Shown here in pieces: positions 24,866 to 32,594 of a DNA stretch of 32,694 nucleotides. Numbering within the stretch: position 1 is the first letter of the stretch; every line of letters starts with the position of its first letter. Origin of the DNA: Hyphomicrobiales bacterium (GTDB lineage: Bacteria; Pseudomonadota; Alphaproteobacteria; Rhizobiales; Rhizobiaceae); contig JAALLE010000042.1 of assembly GCA_011087605.1 (NCBI GenBank), positions 1-32,694 of the forward strand. The letters run 5' to 3'. A model generated the notes under the pieces. The model ran no database searches, was not told where the DNA came from, and saw nothing but the letters and a program-made list of their open reading frames with translations. The translations under genes and the position numbers were made by a program.

Positions 24866-27800
24866 CTAGCGATCTGCAAGCACGCGTTGATTTGGGAAAT
24901 ATATCTCAACGAGTGTGCCTTCTTCCGGATTGCTTTCGATTTCGAAACGAGCTCGGTTGGCTTCAACCATCGCCTTGGTTAGTGGCAGGCCGAGGCCGGT
25001 CCCCTGAGTTTCGATTTCGGTGTTTACTTGCTGAAAAGGTTTTAAAGCACGCGCCAATTCCATATCGCTCATGCCAATGCCGGTGTCGCGCACCCGCAGC
25101 ACCACTTCACCGCTCTCTTCATAAACAGTTGAGACGATGACTTGACCGCCCGGCTTGGTGAATTTGATTGAGTTTGAAACCAGATTCAAAATGATCTGCC
25201 GCAAGCTGCGCGGGTCGGCAACGATTTTGGGTACTACAGCCGAAAGGCTGGTACGGATGATAATCCGTTCCTTGTTGGCGTCCGGCTGGGTGAGGGCAAC
25301 GGTTTCAGATACCGTCGTGTTTAAATCGCAGGCATCGAATTCCAGCTCCATCTTACCAGCTTCGATCTTGGAAATATCGAGCAAATCATTGACCAATTCC
25401 AAAACGTGATTCCCAGAGCGATGAATGTCGCGCAGGTAACCGCGATATCTGTCATTGTCGATTTCTCCAAAACGCTCTTCGATCATCATATCTGAAAATC
25501 CGATGATGGCATTCAGTGGTGTGCGGATTTCATGACTGACCTTTGCCAGAAATTCGGTCTTTTGAGCGCTTGCGGATTCGGCGATACTTTTTGCGTTGAG
25601 CAGTTCTTCCTCAGCCTTTTTCCATTGCGTAATGTCCCGAACGACAGCACAGCAAGCATCAGTTTGTTGGAGTTTTCCTATTGTCATGAACAACGGGATC
25701 AAACCACCTTTTGTAGTTTTTCCGATGATCTCGCGTCCATCATTCATCAGGCTTGCCACGCCGGTGCCGGATATGCCGGATAAATAGTCGAGGGCAGATC
25801 GGTGGCTCTCGAGTGCCAGAATTCTGGTGAATGACTGATCGAGAACATCTGCTGGTTTGACATCAAACAGGGCTTCCGCCGATTTGTTCAATGCTTTGAC
25901 AATGCCCTCGTCGGTGAGAATGACTACGCCGTCGGTGGCCGTGTCCAGAATATCTCGCAGGTCTTCCGCGCCCAAGCCGCCAAAGGCGGGCCTGGTCGTC
26001 TGATCGGGCTGCATTGCATCGCCATGTAGCGACACGATATCTGCCTGTCGTGACTTAGCTCCTGCCAATTCATCTTTGGTGGCGCTGGAAGACTGATCAG
26101 ATTCACCGCCGTCGCCGCTACCATCGTCTGGACTTTCATCGGTATTGTTTCCAACCTGTTCACCTTGAAAGTTTGGGTCGTTGTCACCGTCACCAGACTG
26201 ATTGTGTCGCAGTGTCAACAGCATTGCCCGGTCGTCGTCCCAAGGAACGCGCTGCAAATTGGCCTGTGCGTCCAGCTGTTTGCCATTGGCATGGTATATG
26301 GTCGAGCGGTTGCCGGCCCCTTCAGACCTGGCTTCGCCAAATAAAACTTCGATGCCTCCTGCCTGGGCTAAGTTTTGCAGATCTTCATATCCCGTTTGTT
26401 GAAAAAATTGTTGATTGCCAAACAACAATTCATTTTCGCGATATACCAAAACCGGAATAGGAAGCCGTGCCAGAATAGATGTGTCGACGGTGTGATCGGG
26501 TGTCGAAACCGCGTTTGCCGTCGTTTCGGGGCCTTCCGGTGAATCTAGCGACCGGCGAGACGGACCTGAAAAGGCTGCGGGAGTAAATTCTTCGGTCTGT
26601 GAATCAGTATCGGGGCTTTTGGTCTCCCCATCGTCGTTGTTTGAGGAAGCATGCTGATCATCACCAAGTTTTTCACCAATCTCTTCAAAAGTTTCCTGCT
26701 CATCGGAAGAGAGTGACCGCTCGCTGCTTGAATCGCGGCGAGACTGTAGGTCAACGACTTTGGTCGTTTGGGACGATTGGTCTTCTGGACGTGGCTGTTC
26801 TTCGGATTGGGGTGAATCTTCAGCCACCAGCGGTTCGGTATTCTCGCTCAACGGGGTGAGTTTCAATCCTGAAGCATGAGGGTCGACAACGGCGTCGGCG
26901 GTGCGCACGATACCAAAACCGTTAAAACCCTCAAAGGACCGATTTCTGCCATAGGAAGGTAGGCCAGCCAGATCGATAGGAACTCTTAAGTCGGTGCCCT
27001 CAACCGGCCAAAGCACGGTTTTTCCGGACCATGTATCGCCTTTTCTCAAAAGTACCGAGACGTCCTCGCCGTTCTCAATTTCGTGCATCTGACATAGTTC
27101 AGACCACGTCAGGCCGACGATATTGGCAGCATTGGGGCCAACGGCGTCGGCGAATTCGCTGGAAATTGACCGAAACTCGTTATTTGTGTCCATGTCCCAG
27201 ACAAAACGTATCGGCTTTGGGCCTGCGGTGAATTCAAAATCGTTGTCGATTACAGGTTGAAGAGTGTTCTGCGCAGCGTCGGTGTCAGATTGTTCCCACT
27301 CGTCTTCTGAATCATTCCTTTCGGCATCGGATGTCGAGCCGTCTGTATATGTGGTTTCCTGAATCAACCCACCATTTTGAACTGGATGGTCATCTGTCGG
27401 CAGGTCAAAGCTTTCATTGGATGCCTCATCCTGATCCACATCGGAGGGTGCTGCCGCCTCGTCAACTGACTCGGCGGTTTCAGGGGTCTCAACTGCCCCT
27501 TCTGTTTCAACCTCGGCTGAGACTTCACTAACGGCATCTGGCTTAACGTCTTCCTCTTCCGGGGGCTGTTTGAAGTACCAACGGGCGACCCCACTTTTTC
27601 CACCCCGGCGGCGGTTTGAAAATGCACCTACAACTGGACCAGAGCTTTGCACCGTTTCTTCGGTTTCAGCATCGGCAATCTGCTCGACAGGTGGTGGAGA
27701 CTGTTCACCTTCGTCATCCGATTCCGTGCTGGATGGTTCGGTTTGGTTGGAATCGACATCAGCATCGGCAATAATCAACATGTGATTGGCCGGGTCATCA

Positions 27801-28420
27801 CTAAGGCGAGCAATGCCTGCGGCAACCGATCCGTTTACGGTTGTGATCAAGCGCTTAACGAGACGATCTTCCTCGTTTGAAACTTCGTTGACCAGATTTT
27901 TCAGTTCACCGTCGGAGATATCCAGTGTTCCGTAATGTTTGGAGCTCGCCAGTAATTCACCTTTGGGGCCCAGAATCGCCGATGCGTGGCTAAATCCATC
28001 AAGGCAATCCACCGCAGTCCGCGCCATATCGGATTCGGAATGGCCGCGTCCATGCAGGCTTTCTGTAACCATTAGTACGGCTTTGTCACTTTCAGGCAGA
28101 TCTATGTGCCGAACGCTGAATCCGACCAGTTTGGAACTCATTCCCCGCCGTAAACGCATCACGGCTGTGACTTCCTTTTGATCATCCAACTGTTCGACGG
28201 CGGCGCGGATCTGGCGAAGCATGACGGGATTGATGGAGTGAGCTCCATCCAAAAGATCGCGTAAACCAGATGAGCCAAGCAGGCTGGTGCCCTCTCCGTT
28301 AGCCCACAAAACGGATTCAAAGGCTTCGTCATAAAGCAAGACAGCGCTCGAAGAGATGACGTGCGGTCTGATTTCGGGCAGGACTGTGAGATCAAGATAG
28401 GGATAATTTGTTTGCGCCAT
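24866..28420 (-). CDS. PdhS-like multi-PAS sensor histidine kinase
   Basis: An 1184-residue kinase without membrane helices. The N-terminal 220 residues are a conserved rhizobial region. Residues of about 230-390 are acidic and low-complexity (Glu, Asp, Ser, Thr). PAS-like segments follow at about 405-500 (RFVWDMDTNNEFRSISSEF), about 650-745 and about 815-920. The HisKA domain has the phospho-accepting His963 in FLAKVSHEIRTP (codon 25532-25534). The HATPase domain has the N box NLVSNSIKF, the G1 box DTGIGM and the G2 box GTGLGLP. The DHp sequence with EERFGEIDNDRY and LLDISKIEAGKMEL matches PdhS, the polar DivK kinase of Brucella that feeds the CtrA cell-cycle pathway. ATG 28420 is preferred to an in-frame TTG at 28426. 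A near-consensus CtrA site lies about 65 bases upstream. A DivJ/PleC-type relative is the alternative. Confidence 0.82.
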   Translation of the reverse strand: MAQTNYPYLDLTVLPEIRPHVISSSAVLLYDEAFESVLWANGEGTSLLGSSGLRDLLDGAHSINPVMLRQIRAAVEQLDDQKEVTAVMRLRRGMSSKLVGFSVRHIDLPESDKAVLMVTESLHGRGHSESDMARTAVDCLDGFSHASAILGPKGELLASSKHYGTLDISDGELKNLVNEVSNEEDRLVKRLITTVNGSVAAGIARLSDDPANHMLIIADADVDSNQTEPSSTESDDEGEQSPPPVEQIADAETEETVQSSGPVVGAFSNRRRGGKSGVARWYFKQPPEEEDVKPDAVSEVSAEVETEGAVETPETAESVDEAAAPSDVDQDEASNESFDLPTDDHPVQNGGLIQETTYTDGSTSDAERNDSEDEWEQSDTDAAQNTLQPVIDNDFEFTAGPKPIRFVWDMDTNNEFRSISSEFADAVGPNAANIVGLTWSELCQMHEIENGEDVSVLLRKGDTWSGKTVLWPVEGTDLRVPIDLAGLPSYGRNRSFEGFNGFGIVRTADAVVDPHASGLKLTPLSENTEPLVAEDSPQSEEQPRPEDQSSQTTKVVDLQSRRDSSSERSLSSDEQETFEEIGEKLGDDQHASSNNDDGETKSPDTDSQTEEFTPAAFSGPSRRSLDSPEGPETTANAVSTPDHTVDTSILARLPIPVLVYRENELLFGNQQFFQQTGYEDLQNLAQAGGIEVLFGEARSEGAGNRSTIYHANGKQLDAQANLQRVPWDDDRAMLLTLRHNQSGDGDNDPNFQGEQVGNNTDESPDDGSGDGGESDQSSSATKDELAGAKSRQADIVSLHGDAMQPDQTTRPAFGGLGAEDLRDILDTATDGVVILTDEGIVKALNKSAEALFDVKPADVLDQSFTRILALESHRSALDYLSGISGTGVASLMNDGREIIGKTTKGGLIPLFMTIGKLQQTDACCAVVRDITQWKKAEEELLNAKSIAESASAQKTEFLAKVSHEIRTPLNAIIGFSDMMIEERFGEIDNDRYRGYLRDIHRSGNHVLELVNDLLDISKIEAGKMELEFDACDLNTTVSETVALTQPDANKERIIIRTSLSAVVPKIVADPRSLRQIILNLVSNSIKFTKPGGQVIVSTVYEESGEVVLRVRDTGIGMSDMELARALKPFQQVNTEIETQGTGLGLPLTKAMVEANRARFEIESNPEEGTLVEIYFPNQRVLADR

Positions 28421-28480
28421 ACTCAACCATTCGTTTTGGGTTGCTTTTGCAAGTCACGGGGTGCACCCAGAGGCCCGGAA

Positions 28481-28499
28481 TTTGTTAACAAAGTGTAAA
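28481..28499. promoter_or_regulatory. Palindrome overlapping a CtrA-like site upstream of the PdhS-like kinase
   Basis: TTTGTTAACAAA (28481-28492) is a perfect 12-bp palindrome. Overlapping it, TTAA-CAAAGTG-TAAA (28485-28499) matches the CtrA consensus TTAA-N7-TTAA except in the second half-site. Confidence 0.35.
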
Positions 28500-28633
28500 T
28501 ACAGGTTTTTGCAGGGACAATCCACAATCTTGATTGGAGCTGGATAACTTTTCGAATTCAAAGTTAATCTGCCTGGAAGACCCCGGTTGCCCAATTATCC
28601 TAAAAAATGCCGAATTTCACTCTATGATCAGAC

Positions 28634-28662
28634 TTGCTCCCGATGCAATTAGGTCTTATGAC
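28634..28662 (+). promoter_or_regulatory. Possible promoter of tRNA-His
   Basis: TTGCTC (28634-28639) and TATGAC (28657-28662) are 17 bases apart, 35 bases upstream of the mature tRNA. The match to consensus is modest. Confidence 0.25.
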
Positions 28663-28697
28663 ACGCGTGCTTCGCTGATTTTGGCGGGTAGAAATGT

Positions 28698-28774
28698 GCG
28701 GCTGTAGCTCAGTAGGTTAGAGCGCTGGCTTGTGGCGCCAGAGGTCGATGGTTCAACTCCTTCCAGCCGTACCA
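28698..28774 (+). tRNA. tRNA-His (anticodon GTG), CCA encoded
   Basis: A 77-nt cloverleaf. The acceptor is GCGGCTG/CAGCCGT (G1-U72 wobble), D arm GCTC/GAGC, anticodon stem CTGGC/GCCAG with loop TTGTGGC (anticodon GTG), variable loop AGGTC, and T arm GATGG/CCTTC with a T-T mismatch at the third pair around TTCAACT. The discriminator is A73 and the encoded base before position 1 is T. The universal G-1:C73 feature of histidine tRNAs is therefore missing, as known for a large alphaproteobacterial clade. Confidence 0.95.
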
Positions 28775-28787
28775 TTTTCTAGTTCGT

Positions 28788-28813
28788 TGGGCTCGATCTG
28801 GGCGATCGGCCCA
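28788..28813. other. Stem-loop between tRNA-His and xseA
   Basis: TGGGC-t-CGATC (28788-28798) pairs with GATCG-GCCCA (28804-28813) with one bulged base and a 5-base loop. It lies between convergent genes but has no T tract on either side, so its terminator function is doubtful. Confidence 0.35.
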
Positions 28814-28839
28814 TCCATAATTCATTACAGATATAGCAC

Positions 28840-30417
28840 TTAAAACAGTGAGCCCTGGTCTTTTACCTTGGCCGATTTTGTCGCTGGTTCTGGTTTGATG
28901 GATTTTTGTGCCGCGACCACTTGCAGACGCCCATCCCCCATCTCGATTGTCAGATTGTTGCCGGCTTTGACCGACTTGATTCCGGTCAGCGGTGTGTCCT
29001 TGGCATCGCGGACGACTGCAAACCCGCGATCAAGAACACCCTGATAGGATAAGGATTTAAGCAGTCGTGTATTGCGTTCGAGTTTTTCACCACCTGATAA
29101 TAATCTGCTATCAATGCGAGTTGATAATTGTGGAGCCAGTCTGGCAAGCGTCTGATTGGCAACCGCTATTCGACTTTCAATAGGCGCTGTGCGCACAAGT
29201 CTGGCAAAACCGTCAAATTTTTGTCTTCTGTACTGAACGAATTCTTTCAACGCCCTTTGGTTGCGCGGGGCCAACGCAGAATATCGTTCGCCATTGCGGC
29301 TTAGCAACCGTGTCAAACTATGGTGTGTCAGGCGACCGCCGCCTTGAGCAAACCGATCACGCGCTTTTTCGATTCTGGTCACAAGGCTACGATTCAATCG
29401 TCCGCTGGCCTCATCAAACTGCCGCCGCGGCAAGGCCAGTAAATTATCAGGTTTTTTCAATCCTCTGGAGAGAGCACGTATATCCGAACGGTTTTTGGTT
29501 GAGAGGCGACTTAGGCTGCCCCTTAACCGCGCTCCAAGATCCGCAATGTGGGCCTGCAAGTCGGCTTTCACAGGAACAGCTTTTTCGGCGGCGGCGGTTG
29601 GTGTTGGAGCCCTCCAATCGGCTGCGTGATCGATCAGCGTCCAGTCGGTTTCATGGCCAACTGCTGAAATCAGCGGCACCATTGAGGCCGCAGCGGCCCT
29701 GACCAGCGCCTCGTCATTAAATCCCCACAGGTCTTCCAGCGAACCGCCCCCGCGCGCGACGATGATCAAATCGGGTCTTGGCAGTGGTCCGCCTATTGGC
29801 AATTGATTCAGCTGATAAACACCGTTTGCGACTTCGCGCCCGGAAGTTTCGCCCTGCACTCGCACCGGCCAGACAATCACGTGAACCGGGAAGCGGTCGC
29901 TGATGCGATGCAATATATCGCGAATGACAGCGCCGGTCGGCGAGGTAACTACACCAATTACTCTTGGCATGAAGGGCAATAATTGTTTTCGCTCTGGTTC
30001 AAACAGTCCCTCAGCGGCCAGTTTCTTGCGGCGCTCCTCCAGCAAGGCCATCAATGCGCCTGCTCCAGCCGGTTCCAGATTGTCGATAACAATCTGGTAT
30101 TTCGAAGAGCCTGGATAGGTCGTCAATTTGCCAGAAGTCACAACCTCCAGACCTTCTTCCGGCATGTGTTTTAGTTTGGCGGCCTGACCGCGCCAGATGA
30201 CGGCTTCCAGTCTGGCCCGCTCGTCCTTCAGCGAAAAGTAACAATGCCCGGAGGAATGCGGTCCCCGAAATCCGGATATTTCGCCACGCACCCTCACATA
30301 ACCAAAAGTGTCTTCAACCGTTTTTTTCAGCTTGCTAGACAGTTCTGTGACCGTCACTTCAAGGGCGTTGGAGGTTGGTTTGGGGGAACCGGATCTGCTC
30401 ATACCGTCTTGTACCAT
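28840..30417 (-). CDS. xseA: Exodeoxyribonuclease VII large subunit
   Basis: A 525-residue large subunit of exonuclease VII, a cytoplasmic nuclease that degrades single-stranded DNA from both ends in repair. The N-terminal OB-fold domain (about 18-115) includes VRVRGEISGFRGPHSSGHCYFSLKD and VIWRGQAAKL. The catalytic domain has PRVIGVVTSPTGAVIRDIL, IIVARGGGSLEDLWGFNDE and AVGHETDWTLIDHAADWRAPTPTAAAE, all highly conserved in the family. A long Arg-rich coiled region follows, then the C-terminal segment SYQGVLDRGFAVV. Start at 30417 or at 30402 (MSRSGS); neither has a strong ribosome site. It lies 30 bases after the LysR-type gene on the same strand. The small subunit xseB is not in the window. 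Confidence 0.94.
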   Translation of the reverse strand: MVQDGMSRSGSPKPTSNALEVTVTELSSKLKKTVEDTFGYVRVRGEISGFRGPHSSGHCYFSLKDERARLEAVIWRGQAAKLKHMPEEGLEVVTSGKLTTYPGSSKYQIVIDNLEPAGAGALMALLEERRKKLAAEGLFEPERKQLLPFMPRVIGVVTSPTGAVIRDILHRISDRFPVHVIVWPVRVQGETSGREVANGVYQLNQLPIGGPLPRPDLIIVARGGGSLEDLWGFNDEALVRAAAASMVPLISAVGHETDWTLIDHAADWRAPTPTAAAEKAVPVKADLQAHIADLGARLRGSLSRLSTKNRSDIRALSRGLKKPDNLLALPRRQFDEASGRLNRSLVTRIEKARDRFAQGGGRLTHHSLTRLLSRNGERYSALAPRNQRALKEFVQYRRQKFDGFARLVRTAPIESRIAVANQTLARLAPQLSTRIDSRLLSGGEKLERNTRLLKSLSYQGVLDRGFAVVRDAKDTPLTGIKSVKAGNNLTIEMGDGRLQVVAAQKSIKPEPATKSAKVKDQGSLF

Positions 30418-30447
30418 GCTTGAATCAGTGGTCCATCATCTGAATTA

Positions 30448-31413
30448 TCAATTCACCGTAGTTTTTCGCAATGTCCGGTCAGGTATTGGAGCCAGTTTGG
30501 CTGGAACCGCGATGGAATCTGCCAAGTCGGCAACAGGGGAAATAGAGTAGTCGGGGATCGATATTCCATCGAGACTGTGGCGGATATGATCGATCAATGC
30601 CTCAGTTACGGCGTTTGTCTCCCGCCGCCCCCGCAACAGACCAATTTCAGCATGGGGAAGGGTGGAAAAACCATCGCGTTCGGTCAGAACGCGCATGCCG
30701 GGACGTAGAGCGGATTCTGGCTGCACGGCGACGGCAAGTCCCGCCAATGCAGCGGAATCCACAACCGTGGCGGAGAAGCTTGTATATAGTATGCGATAGT
30801 CGCGGTTTTTTTCATCCAAAGCCTCCATGGCTGTTTGCCGCCAGATGCATTGGGGACTGCCAAGGGCCAGGGGCAATGGGTCCATCTTGTGGGTATTGTG
30901 ACGCGCTGAAGTAACCCAAAGTAAGGGTTCGTGGCGGATCAGTTCGGAATGCTCACGGGCTTCATTGTGGGTGACAATGGCAACATCAAGTTCGCCGGAT
31001 TTGATGCGCTGGCGCAATCCATAGGTGCTTTCGCATACAACGCTCACCTCGACCAACGGATTTGACTCCGAGAATCCCGCCAAAATGACGGGCAAAAACC
31101 GTTCTGCGTAATCATCCGCGGTGCCCAAATACACGCTGCCTCGCAATGCTTCCTCATCGAAAGCTGCCATGGCTCGATTTGATGCTTCAATGATCTCGCG
31201 GGCATGGCCGACTAATTTATGGCCATCGTCCGTCAATTCGATTGAACGGCCAAGTCGATGAAACAGAGATTTGCCGACATTTTCTTCGAGCTTTTTGATC
31301 TGCATGGAGACGGCAGACTGGGTCTTGTGAACAATTTCTGCAGCCTGAGTAAAGCTAAGTGTCTGTTCTACAGCTAGAAATGTTCGTAATTGATCGGTGT
31401 CGAGGGAATACAT
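30448..31413 (-). CDS. LysR-family transcriptional regulator divergent from a DUF1127 gene
   Basis: A 321-residue LysR-type regulator. The winged helix-turn-helix occupies residues 1-65 (LRTFLAVEQTLSFTQAAEIVHKTQSAVSMQIKKLEENVG, with LFHRLGRSIELTDDG), and the periplasmic-binding-protein-like effector domain about 92-295 (RGSVYLGTADDYAERFLP, GELDVAIVT, SAALAGLAVAVQPESAL). It is divergently arranged with the small DUF1127 gene, and a perfect T-N11-A palindrome lies 17-33 bases upstream of its start in the shared intergenic region. This suggests autoregulation and control of the neighbour. The arrangement recalls VtlR/LsrB of Brucella and relatives, LysR regulators that activate small DUF1127 genes. 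Whether this is the orthologue needs a phylogeny. xseA follows on the same strand. Confidence 0.88.
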   Translation of the reverse strand: MYSLDTDQLRTFLAVEQTLSFTQAAEIVHKTQSAVSMQIKKLEENVGKSLFHRLGRSIELTDDGHKLVGHAREIIEASNRAMAAFDEEALRGSVYLGTADDYAERFLPVILAGFSESNPLVEVSVVCESTYGLRQRIKSGELDVAIVTHNEAREHSELIRHEPLLWVTSARHNTHKMDPLPLALGSPQCIWRQTAMEALDEKNRDYRILYTSFSATVVDSAALAGLAVAVQPESALRPGMRVLTERDGFSTLPHAEIGLLRGRRETNAVTEALIDHIRHSLDGISIPDYSISPVADLADSIAVPAKLAPIPDRTLRKTTVN

Positions 31414-31429
31414 GTTCGAAAGTCCTACT

Positions 31430-31446
31430 CATCAACATTATTGATG
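31430..31446. promoter_or_regulatory. LysR-type T-N11-A box between the LysR and DUF1127 genes
   Basis: CATCAA-CATTA-TTGATG is a perfect 6-bp inverted repeat with the LysR signature T-N11-A (TCAACATTATTGA). It is placed between the divergent starts, closer to the LysR gene. Confidence 0.55.
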
Positions 31447-31530
31447 GATAGCATAAATAACATTCGTTGGTCAAATGATACAAGTGGCGCCATATAGGTT
31501 CTGTTACCTCATCAAACACGGAGAAAGACG

Positions 31531-31800
31531 ATGGCCTACACCGAACAAACCACAAGAACTTCCATCCTTATTCCGGGCCCACAGGACCTGATTCGCGCTT
31601 CCAAAAAGTGGATGCGTCGAAATCAAAAACGGCGTGAGATTGCCAAATTGCTGAGACAGGAAGACTGGGCGCTGATGGATATGGGCATTACCCGTGGCGA
31701 TGTCCGCGAGGCTCTGAGTTTCAAAGGAGATTCGTCGTTGCACTTGCGTGCCTTGGCGGCGCGGCGCCGTTTCTGGGCGCGTCAGTCCAGTCGTATCTAA
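31531..31800 (+). CDS. DUF1127 small basic protein
   Basis: An 89-residue very basic protein. The DUF1127 (YjiS-like) core is RREIAKLLRQEDWALMDMGITRGDVREAL at about 34-62, with the typical D-x-x-L-x-D-x-G-(I/L)-x-R-x-D pattern changed only slightly (DWALMDMGITRGD). The C-terminus is Arg-rich (LRALAARRRFWARQSSRI). GGAGA at 31520-31524 provides a good ribosome site. DUF1127 proteins of Agrobacterium and Brucella have been connected with RNA and phosphate metabolism and stress; some are targets of the VtlR-type LysR regulator. The divergent LysR gene is the likely regulator here. Confidence 0.88.
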   Translation: MAYTEQTTRTSILIPGPQDLIRASKKWMRRNQKRREIAKLLRQEDWALMDMGITRGDVREALSFKGDSSLHLRALAARRRFWARQSSRI

Positions 31801-31883
31801 GGTAAACTGATTGAGGACCGTTTTGCAGATATGATTGCACACGGGTTCGATTGTTAGTCTGAGACCAATATTCTGCAGCTTTA

Positions 31884-31921
31884 AATCCGACGTGTTCTGC
31901 CACAGCAGGGTGCGTCGGATT
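31884..31921. terminator. Structured element between convergent DUF1127 and Arg-rich repeat genes
   Basis: AATCCGACG (31884-31892) pairs perfectly with CGTCGGATT (31913-31921). The 20-base interior contains a smaller CTGC/GCAG hairpin. It is between convergent genes and probably terminates both, but the flanking T content is low. Confidence 0.45.
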
Positions 31922-31940
31922 CTATTTGTTCGAAGTCTGT

Positions 31941-32594
31941 TCAGCCTTCCAGAAATTCATCAAAGATACTGCCGGTTTGTCGCCTTTGTTTGGCACTGGA
32001 GTTTCCACCAGGTTCCAAAAAATCCCCAAAAATATCCCCTAAACCTCCCCCGGTTGACTGGTCGTCCGGCGGCGCTCGCCTGCTTCGCCGTCTTGGCGCA
32101 GGCATGGGCGTTGTGCTGGGTGCTTGGCGTCGCGAACGGGTTCGAGTTTTACCGCCACCGAGAAACTCGTCGAGCAAACCGTCCAACATGCCACCACCGC
32201 TGCGGCGACGGCGGCGAGACGCTGGTTTCGATCTGCTTCGAGTGGTTTTGGTTCTCCGTCGTTTCCTTGTTGTCCCAGTTCCTAAGACATCTCCGAGAAG
32301 GTCTTCCAGAGATCCTGGCTTTTGTGTTCTGCGCCGCCTCGACGGTGAGCGCCTGCGTTTGGTGGCACTTCCTGCGCCGGCAAGCAGACCACCGGCCAGG
32401 CCTTCAATAATCTGCCCCAGCAGTCCACCGCCAGCGCTGCCGCCGCCACTGCCGCCAGAGAGAGCGTCGCCCAGTAGATCCCCCAGCCCGCCGGCCTGTC
32501 TTTTTTGGGAAGGTGCAATGTTATTGCCGGTTGCGCCCTTGAACATTGACCCCATCACCATGGAAGCCATGGCTGGTAACAGGCTTTTGAACAA
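31941..32594 (-). CDS. Arg-rich protein with repeated acidic LGDLLGD helices, DUF937-like start, probably truncated upstream
   Basis: The 217-residue frame alternates five short acidic amphipathic units with Arg-rich linkers. The units are GGLGDLLGDALSGG (35-48), GSLEDLLGDVLGTG (94-107), GGMLDGLLDEFLGGG (134-148), GGGLGDIFGDFLEPGG (182-197) and GSIFDEFLEG (208-217). The linkers are at 80-92, 110-131 and 151-173 and contain runs such as SRRRR and RKRRR. The first part (LFKSLLPAMASMVMGSMFKG) resembles the end of a DUF937/YidB domain. In the same frame upstream, YRAVAKQAAAETGISDS continues that resemblance, but TAG at 32655-32657 interrupts it and the window ends at 32694. The first codon is therefore uncertain (TTG 32594, ATG 32570, or a disrupted longer gene). 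The repeats show that this strand codes. Function is unknown. Confidence 0.65.
   Translation of the reverse strand: MFKSLLPAMASMVMGSMFKGATGNNIAPSQKRQAGGLGDLLGDALSGGSGGGSAGGGLLGQIIEGLAGGLLAGAGSATKRRRSPSRRRRTQKPGSLEDLLGDVLGTGTTRKRRRTKTTRSRSKPASRRRRRSGGGMLDGLLDEFLGGGKTRTRSRRQAPSTTPMPAPRRRSRRAPPDDQSTGGGLGDIFGDFLEPGGNSSAKQRRQTGSIFDEFLEG

Noticed and set aside
24773-24982. 69-codon plus-strand ORF at the end of the kinase gene
   Set aside because: Half of it is antisense to the HATPase domain, it has no clear ribosome site, and the rest covers the regulatory gap with the Irr-like box.
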